A stretch of DNA of 64,000 nt from Halogeometricum rufum (lineage in GTDB: Archaea; Halobacteriota; Halobacteria; Halobacteriales; Haloferacaceae). The DNA lies in assembly GCF_900112175.1 (NCBI RefSeq), contig NZ_FOYT01000007.1, forward strand, positions 29,093 through 93,092, in the 5' to 3' direction. Positions within the stretch are counted from its first letter, which is position 1. The number at the start of each line of letters is the position of its first letter. Made by a program: the position numbers and the translations under genes. The notes under the pieces were generated by a model. That model did no database searches. It was given only the letters and a program-made list of their open reading frames with translations, and was not told the DNA's origin. Shown in pieces: positions 42,527 to 52,305 of this stretch.

Positions 42527-45133
42527 ATGAACCGCGACGACGGACACGACCACGCTCGCGACGGGGCGGGTCGCGCGGCCGACGCCCGCGACGCCGACGC
42601 GGACGGGTGTGGATGCGACGACGGCTGTGACGCGGGCGCGGCCGCCCCGGACGACGACGCGGACGCCGCGGACGGCGAGACGCTCCGCCTGTCCGTCCCC
42701 GACATGGACTGCGCCTCCTGCGCGGACAAGGTCACGCGGAGCGTTCGCGGCGACGACGGCGTCACCGACGTCGACGCCCAACCGACGACGGGGACGCTGT
42801 ACGTCCAGTTCGACGCCGACGCGACGGACGGCGACGCAGTCCGGTCGCGCGTCGAGGGCGCGGGCTACGCCGTCGCCGACGAGGAGACGGTGACGCTCTC
42901 GGTGCCGGAGATGGACTGCCCGTCCTGCGCCGGCAAGGTGGAGAACTCGCTGTCCGGCGTCGCCGGCGTCGTCGACTTCGAGACGCGACCGACGGCGGGG
43001 CGGGTGACGGTCAGTTACGACCCCGACGTGGCCTCTCGCGGCGACGTCGTCGCCGCCATCGAGGGCGCGGGCTACGCCGTCGCGGACGACGGGGACGCCG
43101 AGTCGCCGCACGACGTGTGGCGCACGCCGCGCGCGCTGAAGACGTGGGCCGGCGCCGTCTTCCTCGCGGTCGGTCTCGCCCTGGAGTTCCTGTTCACGGG
43201 CTTCGACGCCGTCCTCGCCGCGCCCGCGGGCTACGAGGTGAGCGTCGCGTGGGTGTCCTACACCGCCGCCGTCCTCCTCGCCGGGATTCCGGTCCTGCGG
43301 AACGGCTACTACTCCGCGAAGAACCTGAGTCTGGACATCGACCTGCTGATGAGCGCCGGTATCCTCGGCGCGATGGCGGTCAACATGCCGTTCGAGGCGG
43401 CGACGCTCGCCGTCCTGTTCAGCGTCGCCGAGTTGCTGGAGCGCTACTCGATGGACCGCGCGCGCAACTCCATGCGGGAACTGATGGAACTGTCGCCGGA
43501 CACGGCGACCGTTCGTCGGGACGGGGAGGAAGTCGTCGTCCCCGCCGAGGACGTGCGCGTGGGCGAGACGGTGCTCGTCCGCCCCGGCGACCGAGTCCCC
43601 CTCGACGGCGCCGTGACCGAGGGCACCTCCGCGGTGGACGAGTCGCCCATCACCGGCGAGTCCGTCCCCGTGGACAAGGAACCGGGCGACGAGGTGTTCG
43701 CCGGGAGCATCGTCGAGGAGGGCTACCTCGAAGTGGAGACGACCACCACCGCCGGCGAGTCGACGCTGTCGAAGGTGGTCGAGATGGTCGAGGACGCCAA
43801 CCGCGAACGGACCGAGGCCGAACGCTTCATCGACCGCTTCGCCCGGTACTACACGCCGATAATCGTCGTCGGCGCCATCGCGACGGCGGCGGTGCCGCCC
43901 CTCCTGTTCGGCGACCCGTTCAGGGTGTGGTTCGTGCGCGGACTCACTCTCCTCGTCGTCGCCTGCCCCTGCGCGTTCGTCATCTCCACGCCCGTCTCCG
44001 TCGTCTCGGGCATCACGTCGGCCGCGCGCAACGGCGTCCTCGTGAAGGGCGGCCAGTACCTCGAATCGATGAGCGACGTGGACGTGGTGGCGATGGACAA
44101 GACGGGGACGCTCACGACGGGCGAACTCGGCGTCACCGACGTGGTCGCCCTCAACGACAACGACGAGGCGTCGGTCCTCGGTTGCGCCGCCGCCATCGAG
44201 TCGCGCAGCGAACACCCCATCGCGAAGGCCATCGTCGACCACGCCGCCGACCGCGACGTCCCCGACCGGGAGATTCGCGACTTCGAGTCCATCACCGGCG
44301 AGGGCGTGCGGGCCGTCCTCGACGGCGAGACGCACTACGCCGGCAAGCCCGCCCTGTTCGAGGGACTCGGATTCGACCTCGAACACGCTCACGTGGCGAC
44401 GGACGGCGGCGTTCCCGCCGGCGGCGCCGTCGCGGACGCCCGCGACTGCGACCACGGGGCGTTCCTCGACCTGACGAACGAGGTCATCCCGCGCCTCCAG
44501 TCGGAGGGGAAGTCGGTCGTCCTCGTCGGCACCGAAGACGAGATAGAGGGCGTCGTCGCCGTCGCGGACACGGTGCGGCCCGAGGCGGCGTGGACCGTCT
44601 CCCGCCTCCGCGAACTCGGCGTCTCCCGCGTCGTGATGCTCACCGGCGACAACGAGCGCACCGCGGCGGTCATCGGCGAACGGGTCGGCGTGGACGAGGT
44701 CCGCGCTGACCTCCTGCCCGAGCAGAAGGTCGACGCCGTGCGCGAACTCACCGACGAGTACGAGTCCGTGGCGATGGTCGGCGACGGCGTCAACGACGCG
44801 CCCGCACTCGCCGCCGCGACGGTGGGCATCGCGATGGGTGCCGCGGGGACCGACACCGCGTTGGAGACGGCCGACGTGGCGTTGCTCTCGGACGACCTGA
44901 CGCGCCTGCCGTATCTGGTGGACCTCTCGGACAGCACTTCCTCGGTCATCCGCCAGAACGTCTGGGCGTCGCTCCTCGTGAAGGGCGTCCTCGCGGTGGC
45001 CGCCCCCCTCGGCCTCATCACCGTTGCCACCGCCATCGTCGTCGGCGACATGGGGATGAGCCTCGGCGTGACGACGAACGCGCTCCGTCTGGCGGGCGTC
45101 GAACCCGAGTCGCCGGACCTCTCGGCGGAGTGA
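42527..45133 (+). CDS. heavy-metal P1B-type ATPase, Zn2+/Cd2+/Pb2+ exporter type
   Basis: 868 residues. A Cys/Asp-rich head (DGCGCDDGCDAGAA) precedes two heavy-metal-associated domains with MDCASC and MDCPSC, near residues 50-110 and 125-185. Eight membrane helices, C480-P-C482 in helix 6, phosphorylation D524 (DKTGT) and GDGVNDAP follow. CPCAFVISTPVSVVSGITSA and the last-helix GDMGMSLGVTTNALRL resemble ZntA (P1B-2) and not copper pumps, which have MxxSS. It exports Zn, Cd or Pb. The GATTAATAA pair upstream suggests metal-controlled expression. Confidence 0.93.
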   Translation: MNRDDGHDHARDGAGRAADARDADADGCGCDDGCDAGAAAPDDDADAADGETLRLSVPDMDCASCADKVTRSVRGDDGVTDVDAQPTTGTLYVQFDADATDGDAVRSRVEGAGYAVADEETVTLSVPEMDCPSCAGKVENSLSGVAGVVDFETRPTAGRVTVSYDPDVASRGDVVAAIEGAGYAVADDGDAESPHDVWRTPRALKTWAGAVFLAVGLALEFLFTGFDAVLAAPAGYEVSVAWVSYTAAVLLAGIPVLRNGYYSAKNLSLDIDLLMSAGILGAMAVNMPFEAATLAVLFSVAELLERYSMDRARNSMRELMELSPDTATVRRDGEEVVVPAEDVRVGETVLVRPGDRVPLDGAVTEGTSAVDESPITGESVPVDKEPGDEVFAGSIVEEGYLEVETTTTAGESTLSKVVEMVEDANRERTEAERFIDRFARYYTPIIVVGAIATAAVPPLLFGDPFRVWFVRGLTLLVVACPCAFVISTPVSVVSGITSAARNGVLVKGGQYLESMSDVDVVAMDKTGTLTTGELGVTDVVALNDNDEASVLGCAAAIESRSEHPIAKAIVDHAADRDVPDREIRDFESITGEGVRAVLDGETHYAGKPALFEGLGFDLEHAHVATDGGVPAGGAVADARDCDHGAFLDLTNEVIPRLQSEGKSVVLVGTEDEIEGVVAVADTVRPEAAWTVSRLRELGVSRVVMLTGDNERTAAVIGERVGVDEVRADLLPEQKVDAVRELTDEYESVAMVGDGVNDAPALAAATVGIAMGAAGTDTALETADVALLSDDLTRLPYLVDLSDSTSSVIRQNVWASLLVKGVLAVAAPLGLITVATAIVVGDMGMSLGVTTNALRLAGVEPESPDLSAE

Positions 45134-45192
45134 CCGGTCGACGAGCGACGCGGCAGAACGTTCTTTCCCCCGGCGGGTAATCTACCGCATAG

Positions 45193-46272
45193 ATGGCCGC
45201 TCGCAGGTTCCCGATACTCGCACTCGTCCTCCTCCTCACCCTCTCGGGCTGTCTCGCCCCGTTCGGGGGCGGAGGGTCGCCCATCCCGGTCGGAGAGCAG
45301 ACGCCGAGCGTCGAGACGTCCGAAGCCTCCGCCGTCGACGGGACGGCGACCCGTCCGCCGACGGCCACCGCCACGGCCGCCCCCGACGGGTCGAACCCGT
45401 GGGGCGACGACCCCGTCGTCGTCGCCGTCTCGGACGCCGCGGACACCGGCCGCGACTGGACGCCCATGGTCCGCGAGGCGGCGTCGTACTGGGAGGAGAA
45501 CGCCGAGCGATACGCCGGCTTCCCCGTGGAGTACGAGGTCAGACCGGACGCCGAGGACCCCGACATCGTCGTCGAGTTCGTCGACGCGGTGCCCGACTGC
45601 GACGGCGCCGAGGACGCCGCGGGGTGCGCGCCCCTCGTCACCGACCGCAGGCAGATAGACCGGCCGGAGACGGTGTCGATTCGAACCGGGTTCTCGGACG
45701 AGTCGACCGTCCTCGTCCTCGAACACGAGTTCGGGCACACGCTCGGACTCACGCACTCGGACGCGCCCGCCGACGTGATGGCCAGTCGGTCGGTGCTCTA
45801 CACGACCGCCCGGCCGAACGCCAGCGAACGGGCGTTCCCGTGGGGCGACGACGAGTTCACCGTCCACGTCGACGCGGCGAACGCGACCGACCCCGAGGGC
45901 GCGCGCGAACAGGTCCGTCACGCCCTCGACTACTACGAACGCGGCGCGCCGGGGATGCCGAACAACCTCACGTTCACGTTCGTCGAGGACCCCGCGGCCG
46001 CAGACGTCACCGTCTCGTTCGCCGACGAGTCGCCGTGCTCGCCGAACGCCGCCTCCTGCGGCGCGACGCGCGGGTGGGACCCCGACGGCGACGGCGCCGT
46101 CGAGACGTACTCGAACCTCCGCATCGTCCTCGTGGACCTCGACACGGAGGCGGTCGGGTGGCACGTCGGCTACTGGACGGCGTTCGCCCTCGGCGCGCAG
46201 ACGGACGCCGAGAAGCCCGAACCGTTCCGCGACGCCTCCTACCGCGAACGACGGAGCGAGTGGTGGACGTGA
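45193..46272 (+). CDS. secreted metzincin (matrixin-like) lipoprotein
   Basis: 359 residues. A lipoprotein signal (LVLLLTLSGC) is followed by a Thr/Pro-rich linker. The zinc motif H178-E-F-G-H182-x-x-G-x-x-H188 is a complete metzincin HExxHxxGxxH, with the Met-turn candidate DVMASR shortly after. Four Cys in two pairs (C136/C145-type, C278/C285-type) suggest disulfides outside the cell. It is probably an exported protease of the matrixin group. It starts 60 bases after the metal ATPase. Confidence 0.85.
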   Translation: MAARRFPILALVLLLTLSGCLAPFGGGGSPIPVGEQTPSVETSEASAVDGTATRPPTATATAAPDGSNPWGDDPVVVAVSDAADTGRDWTPMVREAASYWEENAERYAGFPVEYEVRPDAEDPDIVVEFVDAVPDCDGAEDAAGCAPLVTDRRQIDRPETVSIRTGFSDESTVLVLEHEFGHTLGLTHSDAPADVMASRSVLYTTARPNASERAFPWGDDEFTVHVDAANATDPEGAREQVRHALDYYERGAPGMPNNLTFTFVEDPAAADVTVSFADESPCSPNAASCGATRGWDPDGDGAVETYSNLRIVLVDLDTEAVGWHVGYWTAFALGAQTDAEKPEPFRDASYRERRSEWWT

Positions 46273-46344
46273 GCGCGGCGGACGCGCTGCTGTCACGGTT
46301 GTCGCGCACCGACGTTGATGACGGGTGCGGGCGTCTCTCCGACC

Positions 46345-47223
46345 ATGGTCGCCGCACCTGACGTCACCGCCGACGCCGTCGACGACTCGGTCGTTCGCTG
46401 GCAGGGCGAGTCGCACGGCCGCCTCCGGACGGCCTTCCGGCACGTCGTCGCGGCGACGTTCCTCACGGTGGGCGTCGCACTCCTCGCCGCCGTCGCCCTC
46501 GTCGTCGCCGTCGGCGTCGTCGAGGGAGCGACGGATTCTCTCGTCCTCCTCGTCGTGATGCTCCTCGTCGGCGGACCGTTCTCGCTCGTCTACCTCGTGG
46601 CGATTCGCCGGGAGGCGTCGCTGTCGGACCTCCTCCCGTACGAACTGAATCTGACTCCCAGATACGTCCTCGCGGGGGTTCCCGTCGCCGTCGCTCTCCT
46701 CGCCACGGTGGCGTGGTTCCCGCCCCTGCTCTACGGCTACTTGCTCGCCATGCCGTTCGTCTGGGGCACCATCGCCGCCCGCGACTCCGGCGGCGAACTC
46801 GACGCCGAGACGGGGACGCTGACGCTCGACACCGGCACGGCCGCGAGTGCGTACGACGGCCCGGTGGACGTGCGAACGCTCCGGTCGCACGCCGCGTGGC
46901 GCGTCGGCGGTTACCGACTCGTCCGCCTGAAGTACGCCGCGTCGCTGGCGTTCTCGAAGCCGAAACTGATACTCGTCCCCGCCGCCGACTACCCGGCCGT
47001 CGACGCGGCGCTCTCGGCGGTCGAACGCCGCGACTACGGCGTCGAAGTCAGCGAGGTGTCGACCGGCGCGAAGGCGTTCCTCGCCGGGTTCGGCCTCCTG
47101 TTTCTCGCCGTCGCCGCCGGCCTCGTCGTCTTCCTCGGCGACGCCGACTCGCGCGTGCTGATACCGGCCGTCGCGATGGGCGCGTTCGGCGGCCTGTTCG
47201 TCCTCCTCGCGTGGGTGTCGTAG
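46345..47223 (+). CDS. multi-pass membrane protein, unknown function
   Basis: 292 residues from the ATG at 46345 (an earlier ATG is at 46315). Helices are visible near 32-60, 64-78, 105-125, 128-140 and two near the C-terminus (AFLAGFGLLFLAVAAGLVVF; VLIPAVAMGAFGGLFVLLAW). Between helices 4 and 5 a cytosolic-type beta region (TGTLTLDTGTAASAYDGPVD) is present. No family name can be given. It sits on the same strand between the metzincin gene and a small soluble protein. Confidence 0.75.
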   Translation: MVAAPDVTADAVDDSVVRWQGESHGRLRTAFRHVVAATFLTVGVALLAAVALVVAVGVVEGATDSLVLLVVMLLVGGPFSLVYLVAIRREASLSDLLPYELNLTPRYVLAGVPVAVALLATVAWFPPLLYGYLLAMPFVWGTIAARDSGGELDAETGTLTLDTGTAASAYDGPVDVRTLRSHAAWRVGGYRLVRLKYAASLAFSKPKLILVPAADYPAVDAALSAVERRDYGVEVSEVSTGAKAFLAGFGLLFLAVAAGLVVFLGDADSRVLIPAVAMGAFGGLFVLLAWVS

Positions 47224-47268
47224 GCGACGCGCCGGCGGACTCTTGCGTTTCGAGCGCCAAGCGACGGT

Positions 47269-47571
47269 ATGCCCGGTTCGCCGCCGCCGTTCGACCCCGA
47301 GAAGCTGATGACCGCGCTGGCAGACGCGTTCGGCGGCAGCGAGGCCGAACGCCGCGTCGTCGCCCGACAGGCGCGCGACCTCGCCGACGCGGGGCAGGCC
47401 GAACGCGACCGGGGCCATCCCCTCACCGTCGACGAGGTGGTGCGGCACCTGCGGGACGCGCCCGACGACTCGACCGTCCCCGAGCGCTGGAACTGGTGGC
47501 TCGGGGCGCTCGAGGCGGCCTACGGCGGCTACCGCGAGTTCCAGGTGACGCGCGTCCCCACCGGGGAGTAG
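47269..47571 (+). CDS. small soluble protein, unknown function
   Basis: 100 residues. The first half is helical and charged (RVVARQARDLADAGQAERDR). The middle has LTVDEVVRHLRDAP and the end is aromatic (WNWWLGALEAAYGGYREFQV). It looks like a conserved haloarchaeal protein but no name is recognised. It is close behind the membrane protein gene and may share its transcript. Confidence 0.7.
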   Translation: MPGSPPPFDPEKLMTALADAFGGSEAERRVVARQARDLADAGQAERDRGHPLTVDEVVRHLRDAPDDSTVPERWNWWLGALEAAYGGYREFQVTRVPTGE

Positions 47572-47681
47572 CGTTCGCGTCGCCTCCCGTCACCACTCCG
47601 TCACTCCGCCTTCGCCGCCGTCTGACCGGCGCGTCTCGACTCCCGGAAAACGTTAAGTGTTACTGATATGTCTTCTCGCCC

Positions 47682-48614
47682 GTGTCCCTCCGAACCCCGT
47701 TCGCGGTCCGTCCGAACCGCGCGCTCCTCCGCGAGTCGGTCCTCGTCACCGCCGTGCTGGGTGCGCTCGCACTCTGGCGGCGGGTCGTCCGCCTCGTCGC
47801 CGACTCGCTCGTTCCGATGCTCGACCCGCTCTCGACGGTGGCGGCGTTCGTCGCCGGTGGCGTCGCGGCCGGCGGCCTGTTCGTCGCCGGCGTCGCTCTC
47901 CTCGTCCGCGCGTACGCCGCCCGACGCGGCGTCGACGCCGGGTTCGCGCTCCCTACCCGCGAGGACCTGCGACCCCTCGCGCTGACCGCCGCCGTCCCCG
48001 TCGCCCTCGTCTGCGTCACCGCGCTGGTCGGGACGGCCACGGGCGTCCCGTACGGGTCGCTGACGAGGACGCACTACGGTCCGTCCCCGTCGCTCGTCCC
48101 GCTTCTGGCGACTGTCGGGGTACACGTGGCCGTCCTCGTGCCCGGTCTCGCGCTGGTCTGTCAGGGCGTCGTGCAGGGGAGCCTCCGCCGCGTGTTCGAC
48201 GGTCCGCGCGCCGTCGTCGCGACGACGCTCGTCGGCGGGTTCGCGCTGACGGGCGGTGCGGGCGGGTTGACGGCCGTTCCGGAGGCGGGCAAACTCGCCG
48301 GCGCGGTGGTGTTCGTCGCCCTCCTCGCGCTGACCGTCCACGCGAGCGAACGAATCGCCCGCGAGGACCTCCGACCGCTGGCGTCCGTCCCCGTCGCCCT
48401 GTTCGTCCCCCTCGCCGTCGGGTCGGGACTGACCCAGATAGACTCGCTCGCGGGCGGTCTGTTCGCGCTGACCCACCTCGCCGTCCTCGGCGTCGCCGCG
48501 TACGGGTACGACCGGAGCGACTCGCTCCTCGTCCCGGCGTTCGCCTACCTCTGCCTGTCGCTCTCGAACGCGGCCGTCGTCGTCGCCGAGGGCGGGTCCG
48601 CGCCGCCGTTCTGA
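47682..48614 (+). CDS. CPBP-like multi-pass membrane protein lacking the protease motif
   Basis: 310 residues from a GTG at 47682, with CGTTAAGTG at -30 as TATA. About eight helices. The segment LVCQGVVQGSLRRVFDGPRA aligns with the EExxxRGxLQxxLRR region of CPBP/Abi intramembrane proteases, but the two Glu are Leu/Val-type residues. No second-motif His is evident either. It is probably an inactive homologue used for sensing or membrane-protein binding. This family call is from pattern only. Confidence 0.6.
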   Translation: MSLRTPFAVRPNRALLRESVLVTAVLGALALWRRVVRLVADSLVPMLDPLSTVAAFVAGGVAAGGLFVAGVALLVRAYAARRGVDAGFALPTREDLRPLALTAAVPVALVCVTALVGTATGVPYGSLTRTHYGPSPSLVPLLATVGVHVAVLVPGLALVCQGVVQGSLRRVFDGPRAVVATTLVGGFALTGGAGGLTAVPEAGKLAGAVVFVALLALTVHASERIAREDLRPLASVPVALFVPLAVGSGLTQIDSLAGGLFALTHLAVLGVAAYGYDRSDSLLVPAFAYLCLSLSNAAVVVAEGGSAPPF

Positions 48615-48617
48615 GGC

Positions 48618-48914
48618 TCAGGCGAGGATGGTTTCGACCAGTTCGCGCGCCGCCGCGACGTGGTCGTCGGCCTCGTCGTCGCCCGTCTCGTCGACGTGCG
48701 AGAGGAGGTCACCGACCGTCTCGACGCGTGTCTCGACGACCGACGGCGAGACGGACGGGTCGTTCGCGACGTCGCCGGCGACGGCCTCGGCCTCGCCGAG
48801 GTGCGCGCTCGCGGTCCGTTCGACCGGCCGTTCGGCCGTCGCCGCGAGGTGGTCGTGCAGTTCGCGGAGTCGCGCCCGCGTCGCCTCGTCCACGGCGTCG
48901 TCGGGGTCAGTCAT
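48618..48914 (-). CDS. small acidic helical protein linked to the ABC exporter
   Basis: 98 residues, helical and acidic (DEATRARLRELHDHLAATAE ... VVETRVETVGDLLSHVDETG). Its ATG overlaps the stop of the upstream ABC exporter gene by 8 nt, so it is translated together with it. No domain is known. It could be a regulator or scaffold for the exporter. Confidence 0.7.
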   Translation of the reverse strand: MTDPDDAVDEATRARLRELHDHLAATAERPVERTASAHLGEAEAVAGDVANDPSVSPSVVETRVETVGDLLSHVDETGDDEADDHVAAARELVETILA

Positions 48915-50799
48915 CGCCGGCCTCCACCGACGCCTCGGCCCCTGTCTGTGCGTTCCACAGGTCGGCGTACGCGCCGCCGCGTGATACCAGTTCCTCGTGG
49001 CTCCCGCGTTCGACCACCGCGCCCCCGTCCAGCACCAGAATCTCGTCGGCGTCGACCACCGTCGAGAGGCGGTGCGCGACGACCAGCGTCGTCCGGTCCG
49101 CCGAGAGGCGGTCCAGCGAGCGCTGGATGGCGCGTTCGGTCTCCGTGTCGACGGCCGAGGTGGCCTCGTCGAGGACGAGTACCGGCGGGTCGCTGAGGAC
49201 GGCGCGGGCGAGGGCGATGCGCTGACGCTGGCCGCCGGAGAGTTTCACGCCGCGTTCGCCGACGCGCGTCTCGTAGCCGTCCGCCAACTCGGTGATGAAC
49301 CCGTGGGCCTCCGCGGCCTTCGCCGCCCGCCGGACCGCCTCGTCGCTCGCGTCGAACCGGCCGTAGCGGACGTTCTCGGCGATGGTGCCGTCGAACAGGT
49401 GGGTGTCCTGCGAGACGTAGCCGACGGCGTCGCGGAGACTGCCGAGCGTCAGGTCCCGCACGTCGTGGCCGTCGAGTCGGACGGTGCCCGCGGTGGGTTC
49501 GTACAGACGGAGCAGCAGTTTCAGCAGGGTGGATTTCCCCGCGCCCGTCTCGCCGACGACGGCCACCGTCTCGCCGGGTTCGGCGTCGAACGACACGTCT
49601 TCGAGGACGGTGTCGCTGGCCGTCTCGCCGAACACGTCGCGGTAGGCGAACGACACGTCCTCGTAGGCGACGACGCCCTCGGGGTCCCGGAGTTCGACGG
49701 CGTCCCCGTCGTCCTCGATGCTCACCGGGATGTCCGACAGGCCGAACACGCGTTCGGCGGAGGCGCGGGCGTTCTGCACCTGGTCGACGATGTTCGACAC
49801 CTCGGCGAGGGGGGCGACGAACCGTTGCGTCATGAAGATGAACGTGACGAACGTCCCGACTTCGAGCGTGCCGGTGAGGGGGCCGGGCGCGGTGCCCGTG
49901 AAGAGCCAGTACCCCCCGACGAGGAACGTCGCCGCGAAAGAGAGGCCGGCGAGCAGTTCCATCCCCGGCCGGTAGAAGTAGCTCAGTCTGAGGACGGACA
50001 TCGTCGTCTCGAACACGCCGCGGGAGGCGTCGCGGACGCGTTCGCGTTCGTACCCCTCGCTGCCCGTCGTCTTCACGAGTTCGACGCCGCTGATTCCGTT
50101 CTCGATGCGGGTGTTGAACCCCGCGGTGGCCGACTGCCGGGCGCGGTAGCGCGGCGCGACGACGCGCATGAACCAGAGGGTAAAGACGACGATGGCGGGG
50201 ATGGCGACGAGGGTGACGAGCGCCAACTGCCAGTTGAGGCTGAAGAGGACGAACGCGATGCCCCCGACCATGATGACGAGGCGCAGGGAGTTCATCAGGG
50301 CGTTGTCGAGGAACAGTTCGAGGTTCCCGGCGTCGTTGTTGAGGATGGACATCACCTCGCCCGTCTGCTTGTCGTCGAAGAACGTCATGTCGAGTCGCAG
50401 CAGTTTCTCGAAGCTGTCCGTCCGGACGGCGTGCATCACGTCGTGGGCGAACTGGTTGGCGACGACGCCGTACACCCACGTGAACACGCCGGTGACGACG
50501 AACGACCCGGCGATGAGCGCGACGGAGAACCAGAACTGCCCCTCGGCCGTCGCGGGAATCCACGACTGCGGGACGAACGGTAGCGTGTACGCCGTCGTCG
50601 TCTCCCCGAACAGGGCGTCGATGGCCTCTCCGAGGACGACGGGCGGGAGCAGCGAGGCGGCCTGCGCGACGAGGTTCGCCAGCAGACCGGCGACCAACCA
50701 GCGCGTGCGCGAGGTGCCGTACTCGCGGAACAGGCGCGCGAGGGGGCGTTCCACGTCCGCGCGGTAGCGGTCGAACGCGCTCTCGTCCGCGTGACTCAT
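48907..50799 (-). CDS. ABC exporter, fused permease-ATPase (MsbA/MDR type)
   Basis: 630 residues from the ATG at 50799; an upstream ATG at 50826 adds nine. Six membrane helices (about 30-330) precede the nucleotide-binding domain: Walker A GETGAGKST, the signature LSGGQ, Walker B VLVLDEATS and the H-loop His in VVAHRLST. It works as a homodimer, exporting lipids, drugs or peptides. It is followed by a small helical protein with overlapping codons. Confidence 0.93.
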   Translation of the reverse strand: MSHADESAFDRYRADVERPLARLFREYGTSRTRWLVAGLLANLVAQAASLLPPVVLGEAIDALFGETTTAYTLPFVPQSWIPATAEGQFWFSVALIAGSFVVTGVFTWVYGVVANQFAHDVMHAVRTDSFEKLLRLDMTFFDDKQTGEVMSILNNDAGNLELFLDNALMNSLRLVIMVGGIAFVLFSLNWQLALVTLVAIPAIVVFTLWFMRVVAPRYRARQSATAGFNTRIENGISGVELVKTTGSEGYERERVRDASRGVFETTMSVLRLSYFYRPGMELLAGLSFAATFLVGGYWLFTGTAPGPLTGTLEVGTFVTFIFMTQRFVAPLAEVSNIVDQVQNARASAERVFGLSDIPVSIEDDGDAVELRDPEGVVAYEDVSFAYRDVFGETASDTVLEDVSFDAEPGETVAVVGETGAGKSTLLKLLLRLYEPTAGTVRLDGHDVRDLTLGSLRDAVGYVSQDTHLFDGTIAENVRYGRFDASDEAVRRAAKAAEAHGFITELADGYETRVGERGVKLSGGQRQRIALARAVLSDPPVLVLDEATSAVDTETERAIQRSLDRLSADRTTLVVAHRLSTVVDADEILVLDGGAVVERGSHEELVSRGGAYADLWNAQTGAEASVEAGDD

Positions 50800-50983
50800 T
50801 GATTCCGAAAGTGACGCGCGTGACATGAACGCTGTGGAAACGGCGAGGTGGGAACGACGAGGCGCACGATGCGACGGCGAGGTGGGAACGACGACCCGTC
50901 CGGGGGCGCGTCCGTACTCGGGCGGCCGCGAGGACCGACGAGAACCGACGGGGAAAAGCCCCTCGGGCCGATAGGACGCGGCA

Positions 50984-52276
50984 ATGAAACTCCAGTTCCT
51001 CGGGGGCGTCGGCGAAGTCGGGCGCTCGGCGATTCTCGTGGACGACTCGCTCCTCCTCGACTACGGGATGCTGACGGGCAACCCCCCGCAGTTCCCCGTC
51101 TCGGTCCCCGAACCCGACGCCGTCGTCGTCTCGCACGGGCACTTAGACCACGTCGGCGCGGTGCCCTCCCTCCTCTCGGGCGACCGGCGGCCGCCGATTC
51201 ACTGGACGCCGCCGACGGCGGAGTTGGCGCGGACGCTCGCCCGCGACACGCTGAAACTGCAGGGCGGCCGCTACGACTGCCCGTTCACCGAGACGCACGT
51301 CGGCCGGATGACGCAGGTGTCGGAACCGCACGGTTACGGCGAACCGTTCGCGGCGGCGGGCTACGAGGTGACGTTCTACGAGGCGGGCCACATCCCGGGG
51401 AGCGCGCACGTCCTCGTGGACGACGGGGAGACGCGCCTGCTCTACACCGCCGACTTCCACACGGGCGACCACGGCGGGAGCGACGCCCCCGCGAGTCGCA
51501 CGGACCGACGCGGAGAGCCGATTCGGGGGCAGCGACTCGTCTCGCCGTCCACCGACCGCCCCGACGCCGACGTGGTCGTCTGCGAGTCGACGTACTCGGA
51601 CGTGGACCACGAGGACCGCGCGTCGGTCGAACGGCGGTTCGTCGACTCCGTCCAACAGACCGTCTGGGAGGGCGGCACCGTCGTCGTCCCCGCGTTCGCC
51701 ATCGGGCGCACGCAGGAGATGCTCCTCGTCCTCGACGCTCACGACGTGGACTGTTACGTCGACGGCATGGGGACGGACGTGACGAAGATGCTCCTCCGGC
51801 ACCCGGAGTTCGTCCGCGACGCCGACGCCCTCCGGCGCGCGAAGGCGAACGCGCGATTCGTCACCGGCCGGGACGGCCAGCGCCGGCGCATCGCCGACCA
51901 GAACACCGTCATCGTGACGACCAGCGGGATGCTCTCGGGCGGCCCGGCGATGACCTACGTGCCCGAAGTCCGCGGCGACCCGACGAACAAGATAACGCTC
52001 ACCGGCTATCAGGTCGAGGGGACGCCCGGCCGCGACCTGATCGAACACGGCCGCGCCGACATCGACGGGCGGACGATGCCCGTCGCCGCCCGCGCCGAGA
52101 TGTACGACTTCTCCGCGCACGCCGACAGCGCTGGACTCCGCTCGTTCCTCGACGACTACGCGGGCGCGGAGATTCTGGTGAACCACGGCGACGACTGCGA
52201 GGGGTTCGCCGAGACGCTCCGGGCGGACGGGTTCGACGCCCGCGCGCCCGGCCTGGGCGACGTGGTCGAACTCTGA
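50984..52276 (+). CDS. beta-CASP metallo-beta-lactamase nuclease (archaeal RNase J/CPSF-like)
   Basis: 430 residues. The metal site H51-G-H53-L-D55-H56 (SHGHLDHVGAVP), GHIPGSAH and TADFHTGD define the MBL core. A beta-CASP domain (about 190-330) includes VPAFAIGRTQEM and TTSGMLSGGP, and the late SAHADS His completes the site. Such proteins are endo- or 5'-3' exonucleases acting in RNA decay and 3' processing. The KH domains seen in aCPSF1 are absent. It is a single gene, divergent from the ABC exporter. Confidence 0.9.
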   Translation: MKLQFLGGVGEVGRSAILVDDSLLLDYGMLTGNPPQFPVSVPEPDAVVVSHGHLDHVGAVPSLLSGDRRPPIHWTPPTAELARTLARDTLKLQGGRYDCPFTETHVGRMTQVSEPHGYGEPFAAAGYEVTFYEAGHIPGSAHVLVDDGETRLLYTADFHTGDHGGSDAPASRTDRRGEPIRGQRLVSPSTDRPDADVVVCESTYSDVDHEDRASVERRFVDSVQQTVWEGGTVVVPAFAIGRTQEMLLVLDAHDVDCYVDGMGTDVTKMLLRHPEFVRDADALRRAKANARFVTGRDGQRRRIADQNTVIVTTSGMLSGGPAMTYVPEVRGDPTNKITLTGYQVEGTPGRDLIEHGRADIDGRTMPVAARAEMYDFSAHADSAGLRSFLDDYAGAEILVNHGDDCEGFAETLRADGFDARAPGLGDVVEL

Positions 52277-52305
52277 GACCGCGGGTCGAAGCGCGCCCGC
52301 GCCGG

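Noticed and set aside
44389..47448. Minus-strand open frame of about 1000 codons over the metal ATPase and following genes
   Set aside because: It is antisense to several well-recognised proteins, reads as Arg/Gly/Val low-complexity, and arises from GC-rich third codon positions.
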